A stretch of DNA of 64,000 bases from an uncultured Collinsella sp. Lineage in GTDB: Bacteria > Actinomycetota > Coriobacteriia > Coriobacteriales > Coriobacteriaceae. Location: positions 10,322 through 74,321 of the forward strand of contig URSO01000001.1 in assembly GCA_900550415.1 (NCBI GenBank), given 5' to 3'. The first letter of the stretch is position 1; each line of letters opens with the position of its first letter. Of this stretch, positions 55,729 to 63,693 are shown piece by piece. The position numbers and the translations under genes were made by a program. Under the pieces are notes generated by a model, which made no database searches, was not told the DNA's origin, and saw nothing but the letters and a program-made list of their open reading frames with translations.

Positions 55729-55786
55729 GCCGCTCGGGTAGAATTACCGGAATATATACGCTGCTGTGAGCAGGAGGTTGCCGCGC

Positions 55787-56890
55787 ATGGCGACGATGAA
55801 CGAAAAAGATTACTACGAGATTCTGGGTGTCTCCAAGGACGCCACCTCACGTGATATTCAAAAGGCCTTCCAGCAAAAGGCCCGTAAGCTCCATCCGGAC
55901 GTCAATAAAGAGCCGGATGCCGAGGAAAAGTTTAAAGAGGTTTCCGAGGCCTACGCCGTGCTTTCGGATGAGCAAAAACGTGCGCGCTACGACGCCATGC
56001 GTTCTGGCAATCCCTTTGCCGGTGCTCCTACGGCTTCGCCCTATGGTGGCGGCTACGCCGGCAGCACGGGCTATGGCAATCCCTTTGAGGGCGGCTTTCC
56101 CTTTGGTGGCGCCTGGGGCCAGCAGCGTCGCGGCCAGGCTGCCTACAATCCCGAGAACGGCGCCAACGTGGTCGTCGATATCAAACTCGACGCCAAGGAG
56201 GCCAAGGGCGGTGCCCGCAAGACCGTCCGCTACACGCGCTTCGATACCTGTAGCAACTGCGGCGGCTCGGGCTCCGTTTCGTCTGAGCATGCCCATACCT
56301 GCCCGAGCTGCGGTGGCCGCGGCCACATCGACGTCGACCTGTCCTTCCTGTTTGGTGCGGGCACGTTCCAGTCGGTCTGCCCCGAGTGCGGCGGTTCCGG
56401 TAAGGTCGTGGCCGACCCCTGCCCCGATTGCGGTGGCAGCGGGCGAACCCGTGTGACCTCCGAGCAGACGATTGAGTTTCCTGCCGGCACGCACGATGGC
56501 GACGAGGTCCGCATTAGCGGCATGGGCCATGCTGGCACTAACGGTGCCGCGGGCGGCGACCTGGTCGGCCGCGCCCATGTTGAGGCCGAGCGCTTGGAAG
56601 GCAAAGCTCGTACTGGCTTTTACCTGATGGGCATTGTGGCGCCGTTTTTGGTGCTGTCGGCCATCTCGGGAGTGTTCTCGGCCTTTGCCGTGATGTGCTT
56701 TATTCCGTTTACCATGGGCCTGTTCATGGTGCTTTCGGACGGTGTGCTTCATCGCAGCCTGCTGTGGTGGAAGCGCGGTGCGATGCAGTTTGCCAACGGT
56801 TTTGCCAACGGCTTCATGTTCGCGCTCGTGTCGGTTTGGTTCGCGAGCTGCTCGCAACGGGCCATGCTTTCGCCGTATCAAATGCAATAA
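55787..56890 (+). CDS. DnaJ-like protein with C-terminal membrane domain
   Basis: This is a 367-residue protein. An N-terminal J domain (residues ~8-70, HPD at 36-38) is followed by a Gly/Phe-rich linker and four CxxCxGxG zinc-finger repeats ([32 protein letters not shown]). Only a short part of the first substrate-binding domain remains ([16 protein letters not shown]). The last ~100 residues are hydrophobic, with about three membrane segments (e.g. [20 protein letters not shown] and [18 protein letters not shown]). It probably recruits DnaK to the membrane. CAGGAGG precedes ATG 55787. A regular dnaJ follows. Confidence 0.85.
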   Translation: MATMNEKDYYEILGVSKDATSRDIQKAFQQKARKLHPDVNKEPDAEEKFKEVSEAYAVLSDEQKRARYDAMRSGNPFAGAPTASPYGGGYAGSTGYGNPFEGGFPFGGAWGQQRRGQAAYNPENGANVVVDIKLDAKEAKGGARKTVRYTRFDTCSNCGGSGSVSSEHAHTCPSCGGRGHIDVDLSFLFGAGTFQSVCPECGGSGKVVADPCPDCGGSGRTRVTSEQTIEFPAGTHDGDEVRISGMGHAGTNGAAGGDLVGRAHVEAERLEGKARTGFYLMGIVAPFLVLSAISGVFSAFAVMCFIPFTMGLFMVLSDGVLHRSLLWWKRGAMQFANGFANGFMFALVSVWFASCSQRAMLSPYQMQ

Positions 56891-56971
56891 CATCAAACCC
56901 TTTGTTTGCGGTCGGCCCAGCTTGGGTATAGGACGCACTGTGACAATAATGAAAGTCGGAAGGATTCGGTC

Positions 56972-58120
56972 GTGTCGGAAAATAGGGATTACTACGAGGT
57001 GCTTGGCGTCGACAGGGATGCCGACGCGCGGACGATTAAGCGTGCGTTTTTAAAGAAGGCCCGTACCGTACATCCGGATGTTTCGGACGATCCCGAGGCC
57101 GAGGCCAAGTTCAAGGAGCTCAACGAGGCCTATTCCGTTCTTTCCGATGATCAGAAGCGTGCTAACTACGACCGTTACGGCGCTGCCGACGGTCCTGGTG
57201 GTTCGGGCTATGTCGACATCAACGATATCTTTGGTGGCATGGGCATGGACGACCTGTTCTCGTCGTTCTTTGGCGGTGGCGCCGGTGGTGGCGCCCGCAG
57301 CCGTCGTGAGCGTCGTCGCGGACGTGACATGGCCATCTCGCTTTCGGTGACGCTCGAGGAGGCGGCACTCGGCTGCAAAAAGACTATCAGCTATGATCGC
57401 CTTGCTCCTTGCGAGGACTGCAACGGTACCGGTAGGGCCGAGGGTGCACAGGAAAAGCAGTGCAGTCGCTGCCACGGTACGGGCTACGTCACGACGGTTC
57501 AGCGATCGTTTTTGGGCCAGGTTCAGTCTTCCTCGCCTTGCCCCGACTGCCATGGCGAGGGCACGGTTATCGACCATCCCTGCGAGACCTGCGACGGTCA
57601 GGGCCGCACGCCTTCGCACGAAAAGATCGACATCGATATTCCCGCCGGCGTTTCGACCGGTCGCCAGCTGCGTGTGAGCGGCTTTGGCGAGGCCGGCCTT
57701 CGCGGCGAGCCTTCTGGCGACCTGATTGTCAACGTGCGCGTTGCCGACCATGAGCGCTTTAAGCGCAACGGTGACGACCTATACCTGGTGAGCGATATCT
57801 CGATTGCGCAGGCTGCGCTCGGCTGCGAGATCGAGGTCGAGGGCATTATGCCCGACGAGGTCGTTAAGGTGACGGTTCCCGCCGGCGCCCAGTACGGCGA
57901 CACCGTGAGCGTCAATAATTACGGCATGCCGCGCATTGGCGGTGGCGGTTCGCGTGGCCGCCTGATCGTGCAACTGCGCGTGGTCGTTCCCACCAATCTT
58001 TCCAATAAGCAACGCGAGCTGCTCCGTGCTTTTGCCGATGAGATGGGCGATGACGTCGCTTCCGGTAAGAAGTCGGTGACCGACCGTATCAAGAGTGCCC
58101 TCGACGATATCCTCGATTAA
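56972..58120 (+). CDS. dnaJ: chaperone protein DnaJ
   Basis: This is a 382-residue full-length DnaJ: J domain with HPD, Gly/Phe-rich region (FGGMGMDDLFSSFFGG), zinc fingers (CEDCNGTG, CSRCHGTG, CPDCHGEG, CETCDGQG) and both C-terminal substrate-binding domains (IDIDIPAGVSTGRQLRVSGFGEAG...). It stimulates DnaK. The start is GTG 56972 after GGAAGGA. dnaK and grpE are not nearby. Confidence 0.95.
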   Translation: MSENRDYYEVLGVDRDADARTIKRAFLKKARTVHPDVSDDPEAEAKFKELNEAYSVLSDDQKRANYDRYGAADGPGGSGYVDINDIFGGMGMDDLFSSFFGGGAGGGARSRRERRRGRDMAISLSVTLEEAALGCKKTISYDRLAPCEDCNGTGRAEGAQEKQCSRCHGTGYVTTVQRSFLGQVQSSSPCPDCHGEGTVIDHPCETCDGQGRTPSHEKIDIDIPAGVSTGRQLRVSGFGEAGLRGEPSGDLIVNVRVADHERFKRNGDDLYLVSDISIAQAALGCEIEVEGIMPDEVVKVTVPAGAQYGDTVSVNNYGMPRIGGGGSRGRLIVQLRVVVPTNLSNKQRELLRAFADEMGDDVASGKKSVTDRIKSALDDILD

Positions 58121-58129
58121 GGAGCCCGC

Positions 58130-59422
58130 GTGCTCGCACCCCATATTTCCGTCGTCAACCTCGGCTGCCGTGTCAACCGGGTTGAGTCTGACCGTATCAC
58201 TGCCGATCTTATGCGCCTGGGCTTTGCTATTGTGGAGCCCCAGGATGCCGATTTGATCGTCATTAACACCTGTGCCGTTACGGGCGAGGCTGAGGCCAAG
58301 ACCCGTAAGGCCGTCCGTCATGCGCTGGCCCATCCAAATGAGCCCTATGTGCTCGTGACCGGTTGCGTGGTCAATTTGCATCCCGAGGAGCTGTTGGAGC
58401 TTTCGGATCGCGTGATCGCCGAGCCGTCCAAGATCGATGTCGCCGAACGTGTCTGCGAGGTGCTGGGCGTTGAGTCCGATAGCGTTCCCGCCTGCAGCGA
58501 TGGCGAGGTGGTCGATGCGCTCGGTCGCTCTCGCCTGGGCGTGAAGATCCAGGACGGCTGCAACCATCGCTGTACCTATTGCATTGTGTGGAAGGCGCGC
58601 GGCCCCGAGCGCTCCGTGCCCGTCGAGTCCGTGCTTGAGCAAGTTCGCGAGGCCCAGGAGGCCGGCGTGCCCGAGGTGGTGCTGACCGGTGTGAACCTGG
58701 GTGCCTACGATGGCAAGAGCGCGACCGACGAGCATGTCGAAATCGATGAGCTGCTCGAGGCCATCATGGAGCGCACGACTATTGCGCATGTGCGCATTTC
58801 CTCGGTCGAGCCCATGGATATCTCTGAGCGCCTGCTTAAGGTTATGGCGCGCTATCCGCAGCGTATCGCCCCGTTTTTGCACCTGCCCGTGCAGTCCGGC
58901 TGTACGGCGACCTTGCATCGCATGGGTCGTCCCTATAGTGCGGAGGCCTTTGAGGACACGGTGCGTATGATTCGCGCCAACTTGCCCCAGGCGTCTCTTT
59001 CGTGCGATGTCATCGTCGGTTTTCCTGGTGAGACGGACGAGGAGTTCGAGGAGTCGCTGGCGCTGTGCCGCCGTGTGGGTTTCTCGCGTATGCACGTGTT
59101 CCGCTATAGCAAGCGTCCCGGTACCCTTGCTGCCGACATGCCCGACCAGGTGCCGCCCGAGGTTATGGCCGAGCGCAGCCGTCGTATGCGAGACACGGCG
59201 CAGGAGCTCGCTGTTGCCGATGCTCGTCGTCGCGTGGGCACTGTCGAGCGTGCCGTGCTCGAGTATGGTGACAGCCTGACGCTCGGTTCGTTCCATCATG
59301 CCCGTCTTGACGATACCTGTGGACTTACAGCCCCGTGCCTGCTCGATGTTGCTATCATCGGAGTCGATGATTCCGGCTTGGTCCATGCGCGCAGGGAGGT
59401 CCATGGAAGCCTCGAAGATTAG
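58130..59422 (+). CDS. mtaB: tRNA (t6A37) methylthiotransferase MtaB
   Basis: This 430-residue radical SAM enzyme thiomethylates t6A37 in tRNA. The N-terminal UPF0004 domain provides Cys ligands (NLGCRVNRVES, INTCAVTGEAE, VTGCVV), the radical SAM motif is DGCNHRCTYC, and a TRAM-like domain ends the protein. The start is GTG 58130. phoH begins within its last 20 bp. Confidence 0.92.
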   Translation: MLAPHISVVNLGCRVNRVESDRITADLMRLGFAIVEPQDADLIVINTCAVTGEAEAKTRKAVRHALAHPNEPYVLVTGCVVNLHPEELLELSDRVIAEPSKIDVAERVCEVLGVESDSVPACSDGEVVDALGRSRLGVKIQDGCNHRCTYCIVWKARGPERSVPVESVLEQVREAQEAGVPEVVLTGVNLGAYDGKSATDEHVEIDELLEAIMERTTIAHVRISSVEPMDISERLLKVMARYPQRIAPFLHLPVQSGCTATLHRMGRPYSAEAFEDTVRMIRANLPQASLSCDVIVGFPGETDEEFEESLALCRRVGFSRMHVFRYSKRPGTLAADMPDQVPPEVMAERSRRMRDTAQELAVADARRRVGTVERAVLEYGDSLTLGSFHHARLDDTCGLTAPCLLDVAIIGVDDSGLVHARREVHGSLED

Positions 59423-60389
59423 ACTTACCGTTCCCGAGGGAATTGATCCCTCGTGCGTTTTGGGCGCAGGCGACGGCGTCCTTCGTGCACTCGAGAGCTT
59501 GGTTCGCGCCCATGTGGTCGCCCGTGGCGATAGCATCGCCGTGAGCGGTGACCCGGACGAGGTCGAACTCGTGGCTCGCTTTTTCGAACATGCTTTTCGC
59601 GAGGCGGCGGCCGGTCGTACCCTGTCTGCCGACGATGTCTCTCGCTGCCTGGCCGTCTTGCGCGATGGTGAGCACGAGGCTACGTCGCTTCGCGATGACG
59701 TGCTGCTTTCGTATCGCGGTCGCGTCATTCGCCCCAAGACGCTCGGGCAAAAGCGCTATGTGGATGCCATTCGCTCGCATACCATCACCTTTGGCTTGGG
59801 TCCTGCCGGTACCGGTAAGACCTATCTGGCCATGGCGCTCGCCGTTGCCGCGCTCAAGCGCCATGAGGTGGGCCGTTTGATCTTGACGCGTCCTGTTGTC
59901 GAGGCGGGGGAGAACCTGGGCTTTTTGCCTGGCACCCTCGAGGAAAAGATCGATCCGTACATGCGTCCGCTCTACGACGCCCTTTTTGACATGATGGATC
60001 GCGAGCGCACCGATGAGCTTATGGAGCGCGGCGTGATCGAGATCGCCCCGCTTGCCTATATGCGCGGTCGTACGCTGAGCGATGCTTTCGTGGTGCTCGA
60101 CGAGGCGCAAAATACTACGCCCGAGCAGATGAAGATGTTCCTGACACGCCTTGGATTCAACTCCAAGTTCGTGATTACCGGCGACCTCAGCCAGCGCGAC
60201 CTGGTGGGTCGTCGTGGTGGCTTGGCGGATGTTGAGAAGATTTTGGGTCGTGTCGACGATGTGGCGTTTGCACACCTGGAGCGCGCCGACGTGGTGCGCC
60301 ATGCCCTAGTGGGTCGTATCGTTGAGGCATATGATGCTTATGATGACGTGCGCGAGCAGCGCTCGCGCGACCGAAAGGAGTCCCGTTGA
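59403..60389 (+). CDS. PhoH-like ATPase
   Basis: This 328-residue protein has a short N-terminal RNA-binding-like region and a PhoH ATPase core with Walker A FGLGPAGTGKTYLAMA and Walker B DAFVVLDEAQNTTPEQMKMFLTR. It is usually encoded next to ybeY, as here, and may take part in RNA metabolism. The start ATG 59403 overlaps mtaB; the stop overlaps ybeY (TTGA). Confidence 0.92.
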   Translation: MEASKIRLTVPEGIDPSCVLGAGDGVLRALESLVRAHVVARGDSIAVSGDPDEVELVARFFEHAFREAAAGRTLSADDVSRCLAVLRDGEHEATSLRDDVLLSYRGRVIRPKTLGQKRYVDAIRSHTITFGLGPAGTGKTYLAMALAVAALKRHEVGRLILTRPVVEAGENLGFLPGTLEEKIDPYMRPLYDALFDMMDRERTDELMERGVIEIAPLAYMRGRTLSDAFVVLDEAQNTTPEQMKMFLTRLGFNSKFVITGDLSQRDLVGRRGGLADVEKILGRVDDVAFAHLERADVVRHALVGRIVEAYDAYDDVREQRSRDRKESR

Positions 60390-60895
60390 GTGTATTGATC
60401 AGCAACGATGCCGAGCTCGATACGCTGCTCGACGCGCAGGAGGTGGAGCACATCTGCGAGGTTGTGCTTGCCGCCGAGGGCGTTGAACGTGAAGTCGAGA
60501 TTTCCCTTTCGTATGTCGACGAGGACGAGATGCACGAGCTCAACCACGAGTGGCGTGGCATCGACCGCACCACCGATGTGCTCTCGTTTGAATGCGACTC
60601 GGCCTTTGACGAGGATATTCCCGCCGACGAGACGCTCGAGCTCGGCGATATCATCTTGGCCCCGCAGGTCATTGCCCGTCAGGCCCCCGGCTTTGGCAAT
60701 AGCCCTGCCGACGAGTGCCGCCTGATGCTCGTACACGGCATGCTGCACCTGCTGGGGTATGACCATATCGAGGACGACGAGGCCGAGGTCATGGAGGCCC
60801 GCGAGGACGCCATCCTGCGCGATCTGGCGCTCGAGCGCGGCGAGGACCCCAAGCTAGTCCACGTCGGCCCCATCACCAACCACGCCCACGACTAG
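60386..60895 (+). CDS. ybeY: endoribonuclease YbeY
   Basis: This 169-residue metalloprotein carries the HGMLHLLGYDHIEDDE zinc motif of YbeY and the preceding RGIDRTTDVLSFE signature. It matures the 16S rRNA 3' end and takes part in 70S quality control. The start is TTG 60386, overlapping the phoH stop, with GAAAGGAG upstream. Confidence 0.93.
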   Translation: MSVLISNDAELDTLLDAQEVEHICEVVLAAEGVEREVEISLSYVDEDEMHELNHEWRGIDRTTDVLSFECDSAFDEDIPADETLELGDIILAPQVIARQAPGFGNSPADECRLMLVHGMLHLLGYDHIEDDEAEVMEAREDAILRDLALERGEDPKLVHVGPITNHAHD

Positions 60896-60904
60896 GAGCC
60901 GTCT

Positions 60905-61282
60905 ATGATTCCCGGATCGAACAAGGACCATCCGTCCTTCTTAAAGTCGTTTTCTTACGCCATGGAGGGCTTCGTCACCGCCGTCAAGACCGAGCGCAAC
61001 ATTAAGGTCATGCTCGTGGCGGGCGTGTGCACCGTCATTGCCGGCTGCATCGTGGGGCTCGACATTGCCGAGTGGGCCACGATTATCATCTGCTGCGGCC
61101 TGGTGATTCACGGCGAGCTGTGCAATACCGCCATGGAGGCCATTGTCGATCTGGCGACCCAGGAGCTCCATCCGCTGGCAAAACGCGCCAAGGACATCGC
61201 CGCCGCCTCGGTATACGTACTTTCAATCACCGCCGCGATTGTGGGCTTGCTTGTATTTGCCCACGCGCTCGGCTTTATTTAG
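60905..61282 (+). CDS. dgkA: diacylglycerol / undecaprenol kinase
   Basis: This 125-residue small membrane kinase has three hydrophobic segments and the conserved ELCNTAMEAIVDLATQELHPLAKRAKDIAA active region. In Gram-positive bacteria this family mostly phosphorylates undecaprenol. Its place between ybeY and era is conserved. Confidence 0.92.
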   Translation: MIPGSNKDHPSFLKSFSYAMEGFVTAVKTERNIKVMLVAGVCTVIAGCIVGLDIAEWATIIICCGLVIHGELCNTAMEAIVDLATQELHPLAKRAKDIAAASVYVLSITAAIVGLLVFAHALGFI

Positions 61283-61294
61283 AAAGGGATTCCC

Positions 61295-62362
61295 ATGTCC
61301 GACAATATGCAGCCTATCGATGAAATTTTGGACGACGAGTCCCCGGATGCTAAGGCGACCGAGGCCTATGAGGAAGTCGAGGAGTTCGACCCGTTTGAGG
61401 GCATGAGCGACGAGGAACTCGACGCCCTGTGCGACGAGGACGACAGCCTCGCGGGCTTTGGCGACGTTGAGCCCGGTTTCCGCAGTGGCTTCGTGGCCTT
61501 GGTCGGCCGCCCCAACGCCGGTAAGTCAACGCTGCTCAACGCCTGCTATGGCAAAAAGGTCGCCATCACTTCGCCGGTGGCCCAGACGACCCGCCGTCGC
61601 ATGCACGCCGTCGTCAACCGCCCCGGCTACCAGCTGGTCTTTGTCGATACCCCGGGTATCCACAAGCCCAAGGACGGTCTAGGGTCCGAGCTCAACAAGA
61701 GCGCGCTGTTCGAGCTGAACGATGTCGATGTTGTCGCGTTTTTGATTGATGCCACTAAACCGATCGGCAGGGGAGACGCCTGGGTTGCCGAGCGTGTCAA
61801 GAATGCCCGTTCCAAGAAGGTCCTGGTGCTCACCAAGGCCGATGAAGCCGACCCCGCACAGGTCATGGAGCAGCTTAAGGCCGCCCACGAGCTTATGGAA
61901 TATGACGACGAGATCGTGACGTCGTCGGTCAAGAACTTTAACGTCGATGCCTTCATCGAGACCGTTGCGCACTTTTTGCCCGAGGGTCCGCGTTGGTTCC
62001 CCGAGGACATGGGTACCGACGCTTCCGATGAGACGCTCGTTGCCGAGTTTGTGCGCGAGAAGGTCTTGCGCCGCACCCGTGATGAGATCCCGCACTCCGT
62101 GGGCGTGATTTGCGATGCGCTTGAGCAGACCAAGAAGGTGCTGCGCGTGCACGCCACCATTTACGTCGAGCGCGAGGGCCAAAAGGGCATCATCATCGGC
62201 AAGGGCGGCGAGATGATCAAACATATCGGCATCGACGCCCGTCGCGACCTTGAGCGCATCTTTGGCACCCAGGTCTTTTTGGAGCTGGACGTGAGGGTCA
62301 AGGCCGGCTGGCGTGACGACGAGGCCCAGATTCGCCGCTTTGGCTATAACGCCGAGGATTAG
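61295..62362 (+). CDS. era: GTPase Era
   Basis: This 355-residue protein has G1 GRPNAGKSTLLN (residues 71-82), FVDTPGIHKP (G3) and LTKADEAD (G4), then a KH domain with EGQKGIIIGKGGEMIK that binds the 3' end of 16S rRNA. An acidic N-terminal extension of about 60 residues, rich in Asp and Glu, comes before the core. GAAAGGGA precedes ATG 61295. Confidence 0.95.
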   Translation: MSDNMQPIDEILDDESPDAKATEAYEEVEEFDPFEGMSDEELDALCDEDDSLAGFGDVEPGFRSGFVALVGRPNAGKSTLLNACYGKKVAITSPVAQTTRRRMHAVVNRPGYQLVFVDTPGIHKPKDGLGSELNKSALFELNDVDVVAFLIDATKPIGRGDAWVAERVKNARSKKVLVLTKADEADPAQVMEQLKAAHELMEYDDEIVTSSVKNFNVDAFIETVAHFLPEGPRWFPEDMGTDASDETLVAEFVREKVLRRTRDEIPHSVGVICDALEQTKKVLRVHATIYVEREGQKGIIIGKGGEMIKHIGIDARRDLERIFGTQVFLELDVRVKAGWRDDEAQIRRFGYNAED

Positions 62363-62377
62363 GGACACGCGGCGCGA

Positions 62378-63127
62378 ATGGCAGGTTCTCGTACATATCG
62401 CACGAAAGTGCTCGTGCTCGATAAGACGAAGCTCAAAGAGACGGACCTGATCCTGACGATGCTTGACGAGCGGGGTCGGCAGGTTCGTGCTGTGGCAAAG
62501 GGCGCCCGCAAACCCGGCGGACGCCTGGCTGCGCGCTGCGAGATGTTCTGTACCGTTGATCTGCTGCTTGCGCATGGACGGTCGCTCGACGTGGTTTCCC
62601 AGGCCGAGCTTATGGAGGCGCCGCTCGGCGCTGCTCCCGATTACGAGATGACATGCGCCGCAAGCGCGATCGCCGAGGTCGCGCGCGTGTGCTCGTTCGA
62701 GGACGCCGAGGACCCGTTTACCTTTGCCATAACGCAGCGAGCGCTTGCCCTGGTGGGCAGCGGGCTCGACGCGGCGCATATGGATCTACTTGTGGCGGCA
62801 TATGTCTTTAAGCTGCTGTCGCACGTTGGCTATCGACCCGATTTTTCGGCCTGCGTGCTGTGCAGAGACCCCATGCTGTCGTATTTTTCGCCCCAGGCGG
62901 GCGGTCTCATGTGCGGGTCGTGCGCGTCGAGCGTTCCGGGTGCCGAGCTGGTGTCGACCGGTGAGGTCGCGTGGCTGCGCGCCCTCATGTCCATGACCTT
63001 CGATGCGCTTATGGTCGAGAGGATCGACACGCATACGGCGGCGTTCTTGCTCGGGCTTTCGCATGTGTGGGCTGCGACGCACACCGATCAGCGCCTCCGT
63101 GCGATGGAATTCATGTTGGGTCGGTGA
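62378..63127 (+). CDS. recO: DNA repair protein RecO
   Basis: This 249-residue recombination mediator has an OB-fold N terminus (YRTKVLVLDKTKLKETDLILTMLDERG) and a zinc site CVLCRDP...GLMCGSCA. With RecR it loads RecA on SSB-coated DNA. The era-recO order is common. A tight gap of 15 bp follows era. Confidence 0.92.
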   Translation: MAGSRTYRTKVLVLDKTKLKETDLILTMLDERGRQVRAVAKGARKPGGRLAARCEMFCTVDLLLAHGRSLDVVSQAELMEAPLGAAPDYEMTCAASAIAEVARVCSFEDAEDPFTFAITQRALALVGSGLDAAHMDLLVAAYVFKLLSHVGYRPDFSACVLCRDPMLSYFSPQAGGLMCGSCASSVPGAELVSTGEVAWLRALMSMTFDALMVERIDTHTAAFLLGLSHVWAATHTDQRLRAMEFMLGR

Positions 63128-63154
63128 TGATGCGCAGGCACGGGCTGCTTGTGG

Positions 63155-63160
63155 TAACAT
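63155..63160 (+). promoter_or_regulatory. extended -10 promoter for rpsO
   Basis: TGGTAACAT contains the -10 TAACAT with a TGN extension. The leader of about 100 nt that results contains a hairpin, GTCGCC/GGCGAC (63230-63245), 20 nt before the ATG. Confidence 0.45.
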
Positions 63161-63229
63161 AACGACCTGTTGGTACCTCGACCTTGGTTGCTCGCTCCAC
63201 CGGCGGCTTCCCAGTCCGAGGCGAATCGA

Positions 63230-63245
63230 GTCGCCCGTGGGCGAC
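63230..63245 (+). promoter_or_regulatory. hairpin in the rpsO leader
   Basis: GTCGCC (63230-63235) pairs perfectly with GGCGAC (63240-63245) around a CGTG loop. rpsO leaders are S15-binding autoregulatory sites in several phyla, with differing structures. I infer this role from position. Confidence 0.4.
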
Positions 63246-63265
63246 GCAAAACGAAAGGTGAAACA

Positions 63266-63544
63266 ATGACTGTTTCCAAAGAGCGCAAGGCGGAGCTGAC
63301 TGCCCAGTTCGGTAACACCCCGGTCGATACCGGCAACCCCAAGGTTCAGGTCGCCATCCTGACCGAGCGCATCAAGGAGCTGACCGAGCACATGAAGTCC
63401 CACCAGAAGGACTTCCACACCCGTCGTGGCCTGCTCATGCTCGTCGGCCGTCGTCGTCGTCTTCTCTCCTACATCAAGAAGAACGACATCGTCGAGTACC
63501 GTGAGCTCATCAAGGCTCTGGGCATCCGCGACAACATCCAGTAG
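63266..63544 (+). CDS. rpsO: 30S ribosomal protein S15
   Basis: This 92-residue S15 includes QVAILTERIKELTEHMKSHQKDFHTRRGLLMLVGRRRRLLSYIKK, which is diagnostic. ATG 63266 follows GAAAGGTG; the frame extends upstream only through non-coding leader. It is followed by a terminator and then the pnp start, the common rpsO-pnp pair. Confidence 0.96.
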   Translation: MTVSKERKAELTAQFGNTPVDTGNPKVQVAILTERIKELTEHMKSHQKDFHTRRGLLMLVGRRRRLLSYIKKNDIVEYRELIKALGIRDNIQ

Positions 63545-63559
63545 GATTTGTACATGCTA

Positions 63560-63591
63560 AGAGCGTCCTGCGCAGCGGGGCGCTCTTTTTG
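63560..63591 (+). terminator. terminator between rpsO and pnp
   Basis: AGAGCGTCC (63560-63568) pairs with GGGCGCTCT (63578-63586), with one G-U pair, followed by TTTTG. Confidence 0.8.
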
Positions 63592-63657
63592 TGTAAGGGC
63601 GTGAACAATCACGCTCTGAAGCGTGGCGGGGGCAGGGGGCCCGCGTCACATGAGAAG

Positions 63658-63680
63658 CCCGCAGGCAAGGGGCCTGCGGG
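63658..63680 (+). promoter_or_regulatory. hairpin just before the pnp start
   Basis: CCCGCAGG (63658-63665) and CCTGCGGG (63673-63680) form a perfect 8-bp stem directly before AAAGGAGA. Structured pnp leaders commonly serve in autoregulation by RNase III and PNPase. Confidence 0.5.
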
Positions 63681-63693
63681 GTAAAGGAGAACA

